This document shows, one piece after another, positions 25,765 to 35,462 of a DNA stretch of 64,000 nt (positions are counted from its first letter, which is position 1; each line of letters starts with the position of its first letter). Origin of the DNA: Cytophagales bacterium. Lineage in GTDB: Bacteria; Bacteroidota; Bacteroidia; Cytophagales; Microscillaceae. The notes under the pieces are model-generated. The model was not told where the DNA came from, searched no databases, and worked only from the letters and a program-made list of their open reading frames with translations. The DNA lies in contig RDZE01000017.1 in assembly GCA_004293905.1 (NCBI GenBank), positions 1 to 64,000 on the forward strand, given 5' to 3'. The translations under genes and the position numbers were made by a program.

Positions 25765-25795
25765 TTTGATAATACAATAAAACCTCTTACCTTTG
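25765..25795 (+). promoter_or_regulatory. Complete Bacteroidota promoter of the first small lipoprotein
   Basis: TTTG at 25765-25768 and TACCTTTG at 25788-25795 are separated by exactly 19 bases, matching the TTTG-N19-TAnnTTTG consensus. The leader to ATG 25848 is about 45-50 bases. Confidence 0.85.
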
Positions 25796-25847
25796 CGTAT
25801 ATTTTAAAAGTTCTATCTAAAAACATAATTTAAAACATTTAAGAAAC

Positions 25848-26078
25848 ATGAAAAAAGTATTTTTAGTATTCGCAGTAGCAGGCGTATTCGCCTTTACTTC
25901 TTGTGGTGGTGGCAAAAAAGCTGAAGAGAAAAAAGACACTGCTAAAACAGAAGTGAAAGAAGAAGAGAAAAAAGAAGAAACTAAAGAAGTAGTAGTAGAG
26001 AAAGATTCTACAGCTAAAGCTGATTCTTCAAAAGGTGGCGAAATGAAAAAAGAAGAGAAAAAAGAAGAGAAAAAATAA
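25848..26078 (+). CDS. Small Lys/Glu-rich lipoprotein, copy 1
   Basis: A 76-residue precursor with signal peptide and lipobox FTSC (Cys19) followed by GGG. The mature part is nearly all Lys, Glu, Asp, Thr and Val (EEKKDTAKTEVKEEEKKEE and similar) and should be an extended, highly charged, possibly disordered tail anchored in the membrane. No domain is recognised. It has its own complete promoter and terminator and a paralogue directly downstream, so it is expressed as a single gene, possibly at high level. The function is unknown. Confidence 0.8.
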   Translation: MKKVFLVFAVAGVFAFTSCGGGKKAEEKKDTAKTEVKEEEKKEETKEVVVEKDSTAKADSSKGGEMKKEEKKEEKK

Positions 26079-26096
26079 TTTCGCTCCTCTCATTAC

Positions 26097-26133
26097 AAAA
26101 AAAGGAACTTTGCAACCAAAGTTCCTTTTTTTT
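26097..26133 (+). terminator. Perfect rho-independent terminator
   Basis: AAAGGAACTTTG and CAAAGTTCCTTT form a perfect 12-base stem with a CAAC loop, extended by A/T pairs and ending in a T run. It lies 19 bases after the first lipoprotein stop codon. Confidence 0.95.
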
Positions 26134-26135
26134 AT

Positions 26136-26143
26136 TACCTTTG
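26136..26143 (+). promoter_or_regulatory. -7 element (TACCTTTG) of the second small lipoprotein
   Basis: TACCTTTG begins 3 bases after the T run of the preceding terminator. The nearest TTTG upstream (26109-26112) is inside the terminator stem and is 23 rather than 19 bases away. Confidence 0.6.
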
Positions 26144-26181
26144 CAACCAAAATCTAAAAACAATCTAAAAATAAATATCCC

Positions 26182-26406
26182 ATGAAAAAAGTACTTTTAA
26201 CATTTGCAGTAGCGGGCGTATTTGCCCTCACTTCTTGCGGCGGTGCCAAAAAAACTGAAGAGAAAAAAGACACAGCCAAAGTAGAAGTAAAAGAAGAAAA
26301 AACTGAAGAGAAAAAAGAAGAAAAAGTAGAAGAAAAGAAAGACTCTACAGCCAAAGACACAGCCAAAAAAGAAACTGTAGTAGCACCGATAGAAGAAAAA
26401 AAATAA
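26182..26406 (+). CDS. Small Lys/Glu-rich lipoprotein, copy 2
   Basis: A 74-residue paralogue of the preceding gene. It shares MKKV, the FAVAGVFA signal peptide core, lipobox LTSC (Cys19) and a Lys/Glu/Thr-rich tail (EEKKDTAKVEVKEE). The tail differs by insertions and deletions of charged units and ends TVVAPIEEKK. It has its own promoter element and terminator. The pair arose by tandem duplication. Function unknown. Confidence 0.8.
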   Translation: MKKVLLTFAVAGVFALTSCGGAKKTEEKKDTAKVEVKEEKTEEKKEEKVEEKKDSTAKDTAKKETVVAPIEEKK

Positions 26407-26417
26407 CATTAACAACT

Positions 26418-26456
26418 AAAAAAATCTACTTTTTGAAATAAAAAAGTAGATTTTTT
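26418..26456 (+). terminator. Perfect rho-independent terminator
   Basis: AAAAAATCTACTTTTT and AAAAAGTAGATTTTTT pair around a short GAAATA-like loop and end in a T run, 12 bases after the second lipoprotein gene. Confidence 0.92.
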
Positions 26457-26476
26457 GAATAATTTTATCAAAAAAC

Positions 26477-26507
26477 TTTGCAGAGAAGAAAAAAAATACT
26501 ACCTTTG
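26477..26507 (+). promoter_or_regulatory. Complete promoter of the tRNA-tuf-rpoBC cluster
   Basis: TTTG at 26477-26480 and TACCTTTG at 26500-26507 have a 19-base spacer, an exact match to the Bacteroidota consensus. It lies 17 bases before tRNA-Tyr and is the only clear promoter before tuf. Confidence 0.88.
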
Positions 26508-26524
26508 CACCACTTTTAAAATAA

Positions 26525-26607
26525 GGGGAGATACCAAAGCGGCCAACTGGGGCAGACTGTAAATCTGCTGTCTTATGACTTCACAGGTTCGAATCCTGTT
26601 CTCCCCA
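26525..26607 (+). tRNA. tRNA-Tyr (GTA)
   Basis: The acceptor arms GGGGAGA and TCTCCCC pair. The anticodon stem GCAGA/TCTGC holds loop CTGTAAA with anticodon GTA. A long variable arm follows, as in class II tRNA-Tyr, and the T arm is ACAGGTTCGAATCCTGT. CCA is not encoded. Confidence 0.97.
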
Positions 26608-26674
26608 CTAAAAATTAGAACAACCAAAGCTGCATTTATATTTTATAATTTATATAAGTAAAGCAAAATTACAA

Positions 26675-26747
26675 GCGGGAGTAGCTCAGTTGGTAGAGCG
26701 ATAGCCTTCCAAGCTATAGGTCGCGGGTTCGAGCCTCGTCTCCCGCT
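26675..26747 (+). tRNA. tRNA-Gly (TCC)
   Basis: The acceptor GCGGGAG pairs with CTCCCGC. The D arm contains AGCTCAGTTGGTAGAGC. The anticodon stem ATAGC/GCTAT holds loop CTTCCAA with anticodon TCC, and the T arm contains GGTTCGAGC. CCA is not encoded. Confidence 0.97.
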
Positions 26748-26781
26748 CTTTGATTTTATAAACTTACTATAAACCTAAAAA

Positions 26782-26853
26782 GCCGATGTAGCTCAGGGGT
26801 AGAGCGCTCCCTTGGTAAGGGCGAGGTCGGGGGTTCAATTCCCCTCATTGGCT
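26782..26853 (+). tRNA. tRNA-Thr (GGT)
   Basis: The acceptor GCCGATG pairs with CATTGGC (one G-T pair). The anticodon loop TTGGTAA has anticodon GGT. The T arm GGGGGTTCAATTCCCC is clear. CCA is not encoded. It lies 63 bases before tuf. Confidence 0.96.
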
Positions 26854-26916
26854 CTAATTTTTTTTATACAATAATTGTACTAAATTTTATCATTCTAAAC
26901 TGAGTATTATAAAAAC

Positions 26917-28104
26917 ATGGCAAAAGAAACCTTTGACCGTTCCAAACCTCACGTAAACGTCGGTACTATCGGACACGTAGACCACGGAAAAACCACCTTG
27001 ACTGCAGCCATTACTACAGTATTAGCCAACAAGGGTTTAGCAGAAAAACGTGATTTCTCCTCTATTGACAATGCTCCTGAAGAGAAAGAAAGAGGTATTA
27101 CTATCAACACTGCACACGTTGAGTATCAAACAGATAACCGCCACTACGCACACGTAGATTGCCCTGGCCACGCTGACTATGTAAAAAACATGGTTACAGG
27201 TGCCGCTCAAATGGACGGTGCTATCCTTGTAGTTGCTGCTACAGATGGTCCTATGCCTCAAACTCGTGAGCACATCCTTTTAGCTCGCCAAGTAGGTGTA
27301 CCTGCGTTAGTAGTGTTTATGAACAAAGTAGACTTAGTAGATGACCCCGAACTTTTAGACCTCGTTGAGATGGAAGTTCGCGAATTATTGAGCTTCTACG
27401 AATTCCCTGGCGATGATATTCCTATCATTCGTGGCTCTGCATTAGGCGGATTGAATGGCGAACCTAAATGGGTATCGACTATCGAAGAACTTATGCAACA
27501 AGTAGATTCTTATATCCCTATGCCTGTGCGCGATATCGAAAAAGATTTCTTAATGCCCGTTGAAGACGTATTCACTATCACTGGTCGTGGTACAGTAGCT
27601 ACTGGTAAAATAGAAAGAGGCGTGATTAACTCTGGCGATCCCGTAGAAATCTTAGGTATGGGTGCTGAAAACTTAAAATCAACTGTTACAGGGGTAGAAA
27701 TGTTCCGCAAAATCCTTGACAGAGGTGAAGCAGGTGATAACGTAGGCTTACTATTGCGTGGTATTGAGAAAAGCCAAATCCGTCGTGGTATGGTAATTTG
27801 CAAACCAGGCTCTGTAAAACCTCACCAAGAATTCAAAGCTGAAGTATATGTGCTTTCAAAAGAAGAAGGCGGACGTCACACTCCTTTCTTCAACAAATAT
27901 CGCCCTCAATTCTACATGCGTACAACAGACGTTACAGGTGAAGTATTCCTTCCCGAAGGTGTAGAAATGGTAATGCCTGGCGATAACCTTACCATCACCG
28001 TAAAACTTCTTAGCACAGTAGCTATGGAGAAAGGACTTCGTTTCGCTATTCGCGAAGGAGGACGTACTATCGGTGCAGGTCAAGTAACTGAAATCATAGC
28101 ATAA
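26917..28104 (+). CDS. tuf: Elongation factor Tu
   Basis: The 395-residue protein is an EF-Tu of normal length. It has [10 protein letters not shown] (P loop, about 18-27), the switch [26 protein letters not shown] (G3) and NKVD (G4), then the two beta-barrel domains ending in [12 protein letters not shown]. It delivers aminoacyl-tRNA to the ribosome. It lies between tRNA-Thr and tRNA-Trp, the arrangement common in bacteria, and probably shares the promoter upstream of tRNA-Tyr. Confidence 0.99.
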   Translation: MAKETFDRSKPHVNVGTIGHVDHGKTTLTAAITTVLANKGLAEKRDFSSIDNAPEEKERGITINTAHVEYQTDNRHYAHVDCPGHADYVKNMVTGAAQMDGAILVVAATDGPMPQTREHILLARQVGVPALVVFMNKVDLVDDPELLDLVEMEVRELLSFYEFPGDDIPIIRGSALGGLNGEPKWVSTIEELMQQVDSYIPMPVRDIEKDFLMPVEDVFTITGRGTVATGKIERGVINSGDPVEILGMGAENLKSTVTGVEMFRKILDRGEAGDNVGLLLRGIEKSQIRRGMVICKPGSVKPHQEFKAEVYVLSKEEGGRHTPFFNKYRPQFYMRTTDVTGEVFLPEGVEMVMPGDNLTITVKLLSTVAMEKGLRFAIREGGRTIGAGQVTEIIA

Positions 28105-28122
28105 CTCATTATATTTCTTTTT

Positions 28123-28160
28123 AATGCGCTCTTGATGATTACACAAAAAGAGCGCATTTT
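28123..28160 (+). terminator. Hairpin between tuf and tRNA-Trp (terminator or attenuator)
   Basis: AATGCGCTCTT and AAGAGCGCATT pair perfectly around a 14-base loop and are followed by TTT. The T run is short, so it may end only part of the transcripts or act as a processing site before tRNA-Trp. Confidence 0.65.
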
Positions 28161-28181
28161 TATACACTAACAAATAAATAC

Positions 28182-28252
28182 ACGGGTGTAGTTCAAGGGT
28201 AGAATAGCGGTCTCCAAAACCGTTGATGGGAGTTCGAATCTCTCCACCCGTG
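28182..28252 (+). tRNA. tRNA-Trp (CCA)
   Basis: The acceptor ACGGGTG pairs with CACCCGT. The anticodon stem GCGGT/ACCGT holds loop CTCCAAA with anticodon CCA. The T arm is GGGAGTTCGAATCTCTC. It lies 18 bases before secE, as in many bacterial tuf-trnW-secE clusters. Confidence 0.96.
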
Positions 28253-28270
28253 CTAAATTAAATTACGAAC

Positions 28271-28483
28271 ATGAAAAAATTCTTCGCACTTTTTGGTGGA
28301 GTAGGAAAATTTGTAAGAGAATCTTTTGAAGAACTTCAAACCAAAGTTACTTGGCCTAAATACAGCGAGTTACAAAACAATGCTACCTTAGTAATTGTTG
28401 CCTCAATCTTGTTTGCCTTAGTAATAGGGCTTATAGATTTTGTTTTCGATGGTGCTATGAATGCATTTTATGAATCATTCTAA
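28271..28483 (+). CDS. secE: Preprotein translocase subunit SecE
   Basis: The 70-residue protein has the SecE amphipathic segment FVRESFEELQTKVTWPKYSELQ, here about residues 13-34, with the conserved WP, and one C-terminal membrane helix (about 38-60). It is the short one-helix form of SecE. It stabilises SecY in the translocation channel. It is 20 bases upstream of nusG. Confidence 0.96.
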   Translation: MKKFFALFGGVGKFVRESFEELQTKVTWPKYSELQNNATLVIVASILFALVIGLIDFVFDGAMNAFYESF

Positions 28484-28503
28484 AAAATTATCGTTCAAAC
28501 ACA

Positions 28504-29061
28504 ATGAGTACTTTATTAAAGTGGTATGTAATTAGAGCCGTAGCAGGGCAAGAGAAAAAGATAAAAAATTACTTAGAAAACGAAATTTCTAAACGTAAGT
28601 TACAAGATTATGTACCGCAAATTCTGATTCCTACTGAAAAAGTATATGAAATCAGAAATGGAAAGAAAAAAGCAAAAGAGCGAAATTTCTTTCCCGGATA
28701 TGTGCTAATTAATGCTGATTTATCACAATCAGAAGTCATTCCTGTAATTACCTCCATACCCGGAGTATTGGGCTTTTTGGGCTCTAATCAAGGAATCTCA
28801 AAAGTACCTATCCCTCTTAGACAAGCTGAAGTGAATAGAATTTTGGGCAACGTAGATGAAGCCAACGAAGAAGGGGAAAAGTTAGTAACTACTTATGTAG
28901 TAGGCGAAACAGTAAAAGTAATGGACGGACCCTTCAATGGCTTTACTGGAACAGTAGAAGAAGTATTTGAAGACAGAAAGAAACTAAACGTAACCGTAAA
29001 AATATTTGGAAGAAACCAACCCGTAGAACTAAACTACGTGCAAGTAGAAAAACACGAATAA
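28504..29061 (+). CDS. nusG: Transcription termination/antitermination factor NusG
   Basis: The 185-residue protein has an N-terminal NGN domain (KWYVIRAVAGQEKKIKNYL, FFPGYVLI, IPGVLGFLGS) and a C-terminal KOW domain (VMDGPFNGFTGTVEEVFEDR). It binds RNA polymerase and couples it to elongation, pausing and the ribosome. Position between secE and rplK is canonical. Confidence 0.98.
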   Translation: MSTLLKWYVIRAVAGQEKKIKNYLENEISKRKLQDYVPQILIPTEKVYEIRNGKKKAKERNFFPGYVLINADLSQSEVIPVITSIPGVLGFLGSNQGISKVPIPLRQAEVNRILGNVDEANEEGEKLVTTYVVGETVKVMDGPFNGFTGTVEEVFEDRKKLNVTVKIFGRNQPVELNYVQVEKHE

Positions 29062-29098
29062 GCAAATTATATTTATCTCTATTTTAATATAAAACATT

Positions 29099-29542
29099 AT
29101 GGCAAAAGAAGTAGCAGGCTATTTAAAATTGCAAGTAAAAGGAGGACAAGCCAACCCTTCTCCCCCAATCGGACCTGCATTGGGTAGTAAAGGTATTAAT
29201 ATCATGGAGTTTTGCAAACAATTCAATGCAAGAACCCAAGAAAAACAAGGACAAGTGCTACCTGTATTGATTACTTACTATAAAGACAAGTCTTTCGAGT
29301 TCGTAGTTAAAACACCCCCAGCCGCTGTATTGATTTTAGAAGCAATCAAATTACAAACAGGCTCGGCAGAACCTAATCGTAAAAAAGTAGGCAATATCTC
29401 TTGGGATCAAATTAAAACGATCGCAGAAACTAAAATGCCTGACCTCAACGCCTTCACCATAGAGTCTGCCATGAAAATGATCGCAGGCACAGCTCGAAAC
29501 ATGGGCGTTATCATTAACGGAAAAGCTCCTTGGGAAGCATAA
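29099..29542 (+). CDS. rplK: 50S ribosomal protein L11
   Basis: The 147-residue protein has the L11 N-terminal domain ([22 protein letters not shown]) with its proline-rich hinge, and the RNA-binding C-terminal domain ([14 protein letters not shown]). It binds 23S rRNA in the GTPase-associated centre. Length is typical. It is followed by rplA. Confidence 0.98.
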   Translation: MAKEVAGYLKLQVKGGQANPSPPIGPALGSKGINIMEFCKQFNARTQEKQGQVLPVLITYYKDKSFEFVVKTPPAAVLILEAIKLQTGSAEPNRKKVGNISWDQIKTIAETKMPDLNAFTIESAMKMIAGTARNMGVIINGKAPWEA

Positions 29543-29607
29543 TTCAATGCATATTCAAGGTTTTCATACTTTATATTTTCATACATACATTCATTTAGTA
29601 AAGCAGA

Positions 29608-30306
29608 ATGGCTAAATTGACCAAAAAACAAAAAATAGCGGTAGCCCGATACGACAAAAACAAATCCTATGATTTGAATGAAGCTATCAATATTGTAAAA
29701 GACATCACTTTTACAAAATTCGATGCCTCCTTTGACATAGATGTACGTTTGGGCGTCGACCCGCGCAAGTCAGACCAAATGGTGAGAGGCGTAGTTGCCC
29801 TACCACACGGAACGGGGAAAGAAGTACGAGTATTAGTACTTTGCACACCTGACAAAGAAGCCGAAGCCAAAGAAGCCGGCGCAGACTTTGTCGGACTTGA
29901 TGAGTATATCACAAAAATAGAACAAGGTTGGACTGATGTAGATGTAATCATTACCATGCCTACTGTAATGGCAAAAGTAGGTAAATTGGGAAAAGTACTC
30001 GGACCAAGAGGCTTAATGCCTAACCCCAAGTCGGGTACAGTAACCATGGAAGTGGGAAATGCTGTGAAAGAAGTAAAAGCAGGAAAAATTGACTTTAAAG
30101 TCGACAAAACGGGTATCATCCATGCAAGCGTAGGGAAAGTATCTTTTGAACCTGAAAAACTCCAAGAAAATATCCACGAACTACTAAACACACTTGTACG
30201 CTTGAAACCTGCCTCTGCTAAAGGCACTTATGTAAGAACAATTTACATATCAAGCACCATGAGCCCCTCAGTATCTGTAGATAAAAGCTCAATTGCAGGT
30301 TTATAA
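29608..30306 (+). CDS. rplA: 50S ribosomal protein L1
   Basis: The 232-residue protein shows L1 features: [48 protein letters not shown], and the C-terminal [13 protein letters not shown] and [13 protein letters not shown] segments. It forms the mobile L1 stalk near the E site. In many bacteria L1 represses the L11-L1 message; no such leader structure was identified here. Confidence 0.98.
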   Translation: MAKLTKKQKIAVARYDKNKSYDLNEAINIVKDITFTKFDASFDIDVRLGVDPRKSDQMVRGVVALPHGTGKEVRVLVLCTPDKEAEAKEAGADFVGLDEYITKIEQGWTDVDVIITMPTVMAKVGKLGKVLGPRGLMPNPKSGTVTMEVGNAVKEVKAGKIDFKVDKTGIIHASVGKVSFEPEKLQENIHELLNTLVRLKPASAKGTYVRTIYISSTMSPSVSVDKSSIAGL

Positions 30307-30342
30307 GAAAAAAATGGTTGAAAGTTTTAAACACCGAACGTG

Positions 30343-30876
30343 ATGACTAAAGAAGAAAAAGAAATAATCATAGAGGAATTAAAAGAAAAATTCGCAGCAA
30401 ACCCTTTTTTCTATATTACCAACGCAGGGGGAATGACAGTAGAGTCTATCAATAAATTCAGAAGACTTTGCTTTGAAAAAGGTTTTGAATACAAAGTATA
30501 CAAAAATACGCTCATCAAAAAAGCATTAGTGCAAACAGAGGGCGATTACTCAGAATTCTTTGATAAAAGTGTGCTCAAAGGGGCATCAGGAATTATCTTC
30601 GCAACTAACTCAGGAAGTGAACCCGCCAAAATGCTGAAAAGCTTCCGTCAGCAACAGGCATCTGAGCTTCCTATACTCAAAGGCGCATCTATCGCTCAAG
30701 CACTTTATATAGGCGATAATATGCTGGAAACACTTACCAAAGTAAAAGGCAAACAAGAGATGCTGGCAGAATTGCTTGGCATGTTACAATCTCCTGCAAG
30801 CCGTTTGGTATCTGCCCTGAAGAGTGGCGGTGCGAAAGTAGCCGGAGTGCTCAAAACACTTTCAGAAAAAGAATAA
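30343..30876 (+). CDS. rplJ: 50S ribosomal protein L10
   Basis: The 177-residue protein carries L10 features: FYITNAGGMTVESINKFRRLC, YKVYKNTLIKKAL and a C-terminal helix (about 140-177) that binds L7/L12 dimers. ATG at 30343 was chosen; a GTG directly before it is also in frame. It forms the base of the L7/L12 stalk. Only 36 bases separate it from rplA, too few for a complex L10 leader. Confidence 0.97.
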   Translation: MTKEEKEIIIEELKEKFAANPFFYITNAGGMTVESINKFRRLCFEKGFEYKVYKNTLIKKALVQTEGDYSEFFDKSVLKGASGIIFATNSGSEPAKMLKSFRQQQASELPILKGASIAQALYIGDNMLETLTKVKGKQEMLAELLGMLQSPASRLVSALKSGGAKVAGVLKTLSEKE

Positions 30877-30931
30877 TTCATTTTATTATATATTGGTTTC
30901 ATTTATTAAATTTTAAAAACATATTACGACA

Positions 30932-31315
30932 ATGGCAGATTTGAAAGCATTTGCAGAGCAATTAGTTAATTTGACTTTGAAAGAAGTAAACGAATTAGTA
31001 GACATTCTTAAAAATGACTACGGTATCGAACCCGCTGCTGCAGCCGCAGTAGTAGCTATGCCTACAGGTGGTGGAGAAGGTGGAGGTGCTGCTGAGCCCG
31101 AAAAAACTTCTTTTGATGTAATCCTTAAAAACCCTGGTGCTGGCAAATTGAAAGTAGTAAAGGTAGTAAAAGACCTTACAGGACTACAACTTACAGAAGC
31201 AAAAGCCCTTGTAGATGGCGCGCCTAAAGCTGTAAAAGAAGGTATCAGCAAAGAAGAAGCTGAAGCTATCAAACAGCAATTGGAAGCCGAAGGTGCTGAA
31301 GTGGAGATTAAATAA
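30932..31315 (+). CDS. rplL: 50S ribosomal protein L7/L12
   Basis: The 127-residue protein has the N-terminal dimerisation helix (about 5-30), an Ala/Gly-rich hinge ([19 protein letters not shown]), and the globular C-terminal domain ([45 protein letters not shown]). It recruits translation GTPases. An inverted-repeat-rich gap of 175 bases follows before rpoB. Confidence 0.98.
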   Translation: MADLKAFAEQLVNLTLKEVNELVDILKNDYGIEPAAAAAVVAMPTGGGEGGGAAEPEKTSFDVILKNPGAGKLKVVKVVKDLTGLQLTEAKALVDGAPKAVKEGISKEEAEAIKQQLEAEGAEVEIK

Positions 31316-31329
31316 ACTCATACAACACA

Positions 31330-31417
31330 AAGCATGTCTTAATGTCTTGATCATCATTATACATCATTCAAAAAGGCATGCTTTCCCGACCTGGTCTTGA
31401 AAAAAGTCAGGTCTTTT
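31330..31417 (+). promoter_or_regulatory. Two hairpins in the rplL-rpoB gap, possible attenuator
   Basis: A long-range pair AAAGCATG/CATGCTTT (31330-31337 with 31376-31383) is followed by GACCTG/CAGGTC (31388-31393 with 31408-31413), which ends in TTTT. Position and form resemble the attenuator and processing region between rplL and rpoB in other bacteria. Functional strength is not known. Confidence 0.55.
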
Positions 31418-31490
31418 GCCGTTTATATAATGTTTTGTGTTCTTTTTTTTCATTCAATCAAGTAACTTCATTTACTCAAAATACTAAGAT

Positions 31491-34400
31491 ATGCAGCATA
31501 TCAACAAAACAGGTCGAATTAGCTTTGCAAGAGTAAAAACACTTGTTAATTATCCTGATTTTTTGGACGTGCAGTTGCAGTCCTTTAAAGATTTCTTCCA
31601 ACTCGAAACCCCACCTGAAAAAAGACAACAGGAAGGGCTCTATAAAGTTTTTATGGAGAATTTCCCTATTTCGGATTCTCGCGAAAACTTTGTGCTCGAG
31701 TTCATTGATTACTCTATAGACCCGCCTAAATACAACGTTGATGAGTGTATCGACCGCGGGCTTACTTACTCTGTGCCTCTCAAAGCGAAACTTCGTTTAT
31801 CGTGCAACGATGAAGACAACGAAGACTTCGAAACTAGTGAGCAAGAAGTATTCTTAGGTAATATCCCTTATATGACCCCTCGCGGCTCTTTTATTATTAA
31901 TGGAGCTGAAAGAGTGATAGTATCTCAATTGCATCGCTCTCCGGGTGTATTCTTTGCACAGACCAAACATACAAACGGCACTAAACTTTACTCTGCCCGT
32001 ATTATCCCGTTCAAAGGCTCATGGATAGAGTTTACTACTGATGTAAACAATATTATGTACGCCTATATTGACCGTAAGAAAAAATTCCCCGTAACTACAC
32101 TTTTACGTGTTATCGGATATGGTACAGATAAGCAAATTCTTGACCTCTTCAATCTTTCAGAAGAAGTAGATGCTACTGCACAAAACCTAAAAAACACTGT
32201 TGGTAGAAGATTAGCCGCAAGGGTACTCAAAACTTGGACAGAAGACTTTGTAGATGAGGATACAGGCGAGGTAGTATCAATAGACCGAAATAAAATTATT
32301 TTGGAGCGAGATGCTATTATTAAAGAAGAAGACATAGATTTGATTTTAGAAGCAGGTGTAAAATATGTTATATTGCACCGCGAAGATGTCAATGTAGCCG
32401 AGTATGCTATCATTTATAATACCTTACAAAAAGACAATACCAACTCTGAAAAAGAAGCCTTAGACCAAATCTATAGACAACTTCGTAATGCAGAATCGCC
32501 AGACGAGCAAACCGCAAGAGAGATTATTCATAGTTTATTCTTCAGCGAAAAACGCTACGATTTGGGCGAAGTAGGAAGGTATAGAATCAACAAAAAGTTA
32601 AGCATAGATATCAGTGATGCAGTAAGAGTGCTTACAGAAACAGATATTATTTCTATCATCAAACACCTGATAGAACTTATCAACTCTAATGCCATAGTTG
32701 ATGATATAGATCACCTTAGCAATCGTAGAGTAAGAACCGTAGGCGAACAACTCTATGCCCAATTTGGCGTGGGGCTTGCTCGTATGTCACGTACTATAAG
32801 AGAAAGAATGAACGTAAGAGACAATGAAGACTTCAAGCCTGTAGATCTTATCAATGCAAGAACGTTGTCTTCTGTGATCAATTCCTTCTTTGGAACGAAC
32901 CAACTTTCTCAATTTATGGATCAAACGAACCCTCTTTCCGAAATTACACACAAAAGGCGTATGTCTGCCTTAGGACCAGGGGGGCTTTCAAGAGAAAGAG
33001 CAGGGTTTGAGGTGCGCGACGTTCACTACACACACTACGGAAGGCTTTGTACTATTGAAACACCCGAAGGTCCTAATATTGGTCTTATCTCTTCTCTCTG
33101 CGTATATGCAAAAGTAAATAAAATGGGCTTTATCGAAACCCCTTACAGAAAAACTCAAGAAGGGGTGGTAAGTAGAGAAGTAATTTACCTAACTGCTGAA
33201 GAAGAAGACAAACACTACATAGCCCAAGCAGATACTCAAATAGACGAAAAAGGAAATATCACTACTGATAGAGTAAAAACACGCTACGAGGGCGACTTCC
33301 CATTTGTAGAGCCAGATAGAATCTCTTTCGTAGATGTAGCCCCTAATCAAATTGTATCGGTGGCTGCTTCCCTAATTCCCTTCTTAGAACACGATGATGC
33401 AAACCGTGCTCTTATGGGCTCTAACATGCAACGCCAAGCAGTACCTTTGTTACGCCCTGAAGCTCCTATAGTAGGTACAGGAATGGAAGCAGATGTAGCA
33501 CGTGATTCACGTACACTTATTGTTGCAGAAAAAGAAGGAGAAGTACATTTTGTAGATTCTACCAAAATAGTACTCAGATACGAGCTTTCTTCTGAAGAAA
33601 AATTGACCTCTTTTGAAGACGACCTCACTACATATAACCTTATCAAGTTTAGACGCACTAACCAAGATACTTGCATCAACCTCAAACCAATTGTTCATAA
33701 AGGGCAAAAAGTGAAAAAAGGGCAAGTGCTTTGCGAAGGTTATGCCACACAAGGCGGCGAATTAGCTTTGGGAGCAAATCTTATGGTTGCTTTCATGCCT
33801 TGGCAGGGGTACAACTTTGAAGATGCTATCGTAATTTCGGAAAGAGTTGTACGAGAAGACATTTATACCTCGATACACGTAGAAGAGTTTGAACTCGAAG
33901 TACGCGATACTAAACGTGGAGAAGAAGAACTTACCTCCGAAATACCTAATGTGAGCGAAGAAGCAATCAAATATTTGGACGATAATGGTATCGTTTCAAT
34001 AGGTACAAAAGTAAAAGAAGGTGATATACTCATTGGTAAGATTACCCCTAAAGGCGAATCAGACCCTACTCCCGAAGAAAAACTACTTAGAGCCATCTTT
34101 GGAGATAAAGCTGGCGATGTCAAAGATGCCTCCCTTAAGGCACCCCCATCTTTGAAAGGTGTTGTGATTGATACTAAACTTTTCTCAAAACCTAAAAAAG
34201 ACAAAGACATTCGCGCTAAAGTCAAAGACGATGTGAAAGTATTGATGAAAAACTATAGCCGTAATCTCATTCAGCTAAAAGAAAAACTCATCAATAAACT
34301 TACAGAAGTATTAGAAGGAAAAGTATCAGGAGGCGTAAAACATAAATTTGGAGACGAAATTTTCCCCAAAGGAGCAAAATATACTGCCCAAAACATACGT

Positions 34401-35357
34401 GAAAATCTTTTCCCTGATAAAAATGTATACCGCGATGAAAGTAACTACAATGTTCCTGAAGAAACAAACCTCATCGGAGACCTCATTTTTGAGAAAGCAA
34501 CTGATGATAATAAACTCAACGAACTATTGGTAGATATGATCAAAAACTACAATAAGAAACGAAACGAAATCTCTGGAGAATTTAAAAGAGAACGTTTTGC
34601 CTTAGAAGTAGGAGACGAATTGCCCGCAGGCATCGTAAAACTTGCTAAAGTATACATAGCCAAAAAACGAAAACTGCAAGTAGGAGATAAAATGGCAGGA
34701 CGACACGGAAACAAAGGTGTAGTAGCACGTATTGTTCCTGTAGAAGATATGCCATTCCTTTCTGATGGTACGGCAGTAGATATCGTACTGAACCCCTTAG
34801 GCGTACCTTCTCGTATGAACTTGGGGCAAATTTACGAAACAGTACTTGGTTGGGCAGGGCTCAAATTAGGTAAAAAATATGCAACCCCCATCTTTGATGG
34901 TGCAACAGAACATGACGTATTTAGCGAAATTGCTGAAGCAGGCATACCTACCTTTGGACGAACCCCCCTTCATGACGGATTAACAGGCGACATCTTCGAG
35001 CAGCCCGTTACTGTAGGCGTAATTTACATGCTTAAATTAGGACACCTTGTAGATGATAAAATGCACGCACGCTCCATTGGTCCTTACTCTCTCATTACAC
35101 AACAACCTTTGGGAGGTAAAGCACAATTTGGTGGGCAACGTTTTGGAGAGATGGAAGTATGGGCAATTGAAGCATTTGGTGCTTCCAATGTCCTTCAAGA
35201 ACTACTGACCATCAAATCTGATGATGTAATAGGCAGAGCACGCGCCTATGAAGCCATCGTAAAAGGTGAAAATATCCCTACTCCCAACATACCCGAATCA
35301 TTCAATGTATTAGTACACGAACTGAGAGGGTTGGCATTAGAAATTACCTTAGAGTAA
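31491..35357 (+). CDS. rpoB: DNA-directed RNA polymerase beta subunit
   Basis: The 1288-residue protein is a full-length RpoB. The N-terminus ([21 protein letters not shown]) is typical of Bacteroidota. The rifampicin region reads [32 protein letters not shown], with the residues usually changed in resistant mutants (Gln, Asp, His, Ser) in their sensitive state. Later segments include [24 protein letters not shown] and the C-terminal [19 protein letters not shown]. It forms one half of the polymerase cleft. The rpoC gene follows after 105 bases. Confidence 0.99.
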   Translation: MQHINKTGRISFARVKTLVNYPDFLDVQLQSFKDFFQLETPPEKRQQEGLYKVFMENFPISDSRENFVLEFIDYSIDPPKYNVDECIDRGLTYSVPLKAKLRLSCNDEDNEDFETSEQEVFLGNIPYMTPRGSFIINGAERVIVSQLHRSPGVFFAQTKHTNGTKLYSARIIPFKGSWIEFTTDVNNIMYAYIDRKKKFPVTTLLRVIGYGTDKQILDLFNLSEEVDATAQNLKNTVGRRLAARVLKTWTEDFVDEDTGEVVSIDRNKIILERDAIIKEEDIDLILEAGVKYVILHREDVNVAEYAIIYNTLQKDNTNSEKEALDQIYRQLRNAESPDEQTAREIIHSLFFSEKRYDLGEVGRYRINKKLSIDISDAVRVLTETDIISIIKHLIELINSNAIVDDIDHLSNRRVRTVGEQLYAQFGVGLARMSRTIRERMNVRDNEDFKPVDLINARTLSSVINSFFGTNQLSQFMDQTNPLSEITHKRRMSALGPGGLSRERAGFEVRDVHYTHYGRLCTIETPEGPNIGLISSLCVYAKVNKMGFIETPYRKTQEGVVSREVIYLTAEEEDKHYIAQADTQIDEKGNITTDRVKTRYEGDFPFVEPDRISFVDVAPNQIVSVAASLIPFLEHDDANRALMGSNMQRQAVPLLRPEAPIVGTGMEADVARDSRTLIVAEKEGEVHFVDSTKIVLRYELSSEEKLTSFEDDLTTYNLIKFRRTNQDTCINLKPIVHKGQKVKKGQVLCEGYATQGGELALGANLMVAFMPWQGYNFEDAIVISERVVREDIYTSIHVEEFELEVRDTKRGEEELTSEIPNVSEEAIKYLDDNGIVSIGTKVKEGDILIGKITPKGESDPTPEEKLLRAIFGDKAGDVKDASLKAPPSLKGVVIDTKLFSKPKKDKDIRAKVKDDVKVLMKNYSRNLIQLKEKLINKLTEVLEGKVSGGVKHKFGDEIFPKGAKYTAQNIRENLFPDKNVYRDESNYNVPEETNLIGDLIFEKATDDNKLNELLVDMIKNYNKKRNEISGEFKRERFALEVGDELPAGIVKLAKVYIAKKRKLQVGDKMAGRHGNKGVVARIVPVEDMPFLSDGTAVDIVLNPLGVPSRMNLGQIYETVLGWAGLKLGKKYATPIFDGATEHDVFSEIAEAGIPTFGRTPLHDGLTGDIFEQPVTVGVIYMLKLGHLVDDKMHARSIGPYSLITQQPLGGKAQFGGQRFGEMEVWAIEAFGASNVLQELLTIKSDDVIGRARAYEAIVKGENIPTPNIPESFNVLVHELRGLALEITLE

Positions 35358-35367
35358 GCATTCATTC

Positions 35368-35406
35368 TCCTTTGTGGGGTTTTTAAGACTCCCACAAAGG
35401 ATTTTA
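35368..35406 (+). terminator. Hairpin between rpoB and rpoC (weak terminator or processing site)
   Basis: TCCTTTGTGGG and CCCACAAAGGA pair perfectly around a 12-base loop, followed by TTTTAT. Because rpoC must be read through it, it is more likely partial or a cleavage site. Confidence 0.6.
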
Positions 35407-35462
35407 TCTGATTCAAATATACACATATATACAACTGAAAAATTTTAAGTTCATTCTCACTC

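Noticed and set aside
26097-26151. Repeat CTTTGCAACCAAA as a short mobile or integrase site
   Set aside because: The two copies are explained by the terminator stem and the promoter of the adjacent gene, and no integrase is nearby.
29667-30227. Long minus-strand frame opposite rplA
   Set aside because: It is antisense to a definite L1 gene; long antisense frames arise from the codon bias of highly expressed genes.
33347-34225. Minus-strand frames opposite rpoB
   Set aside because: They mirror a conserved polymerase gene and have no promoter or family match.
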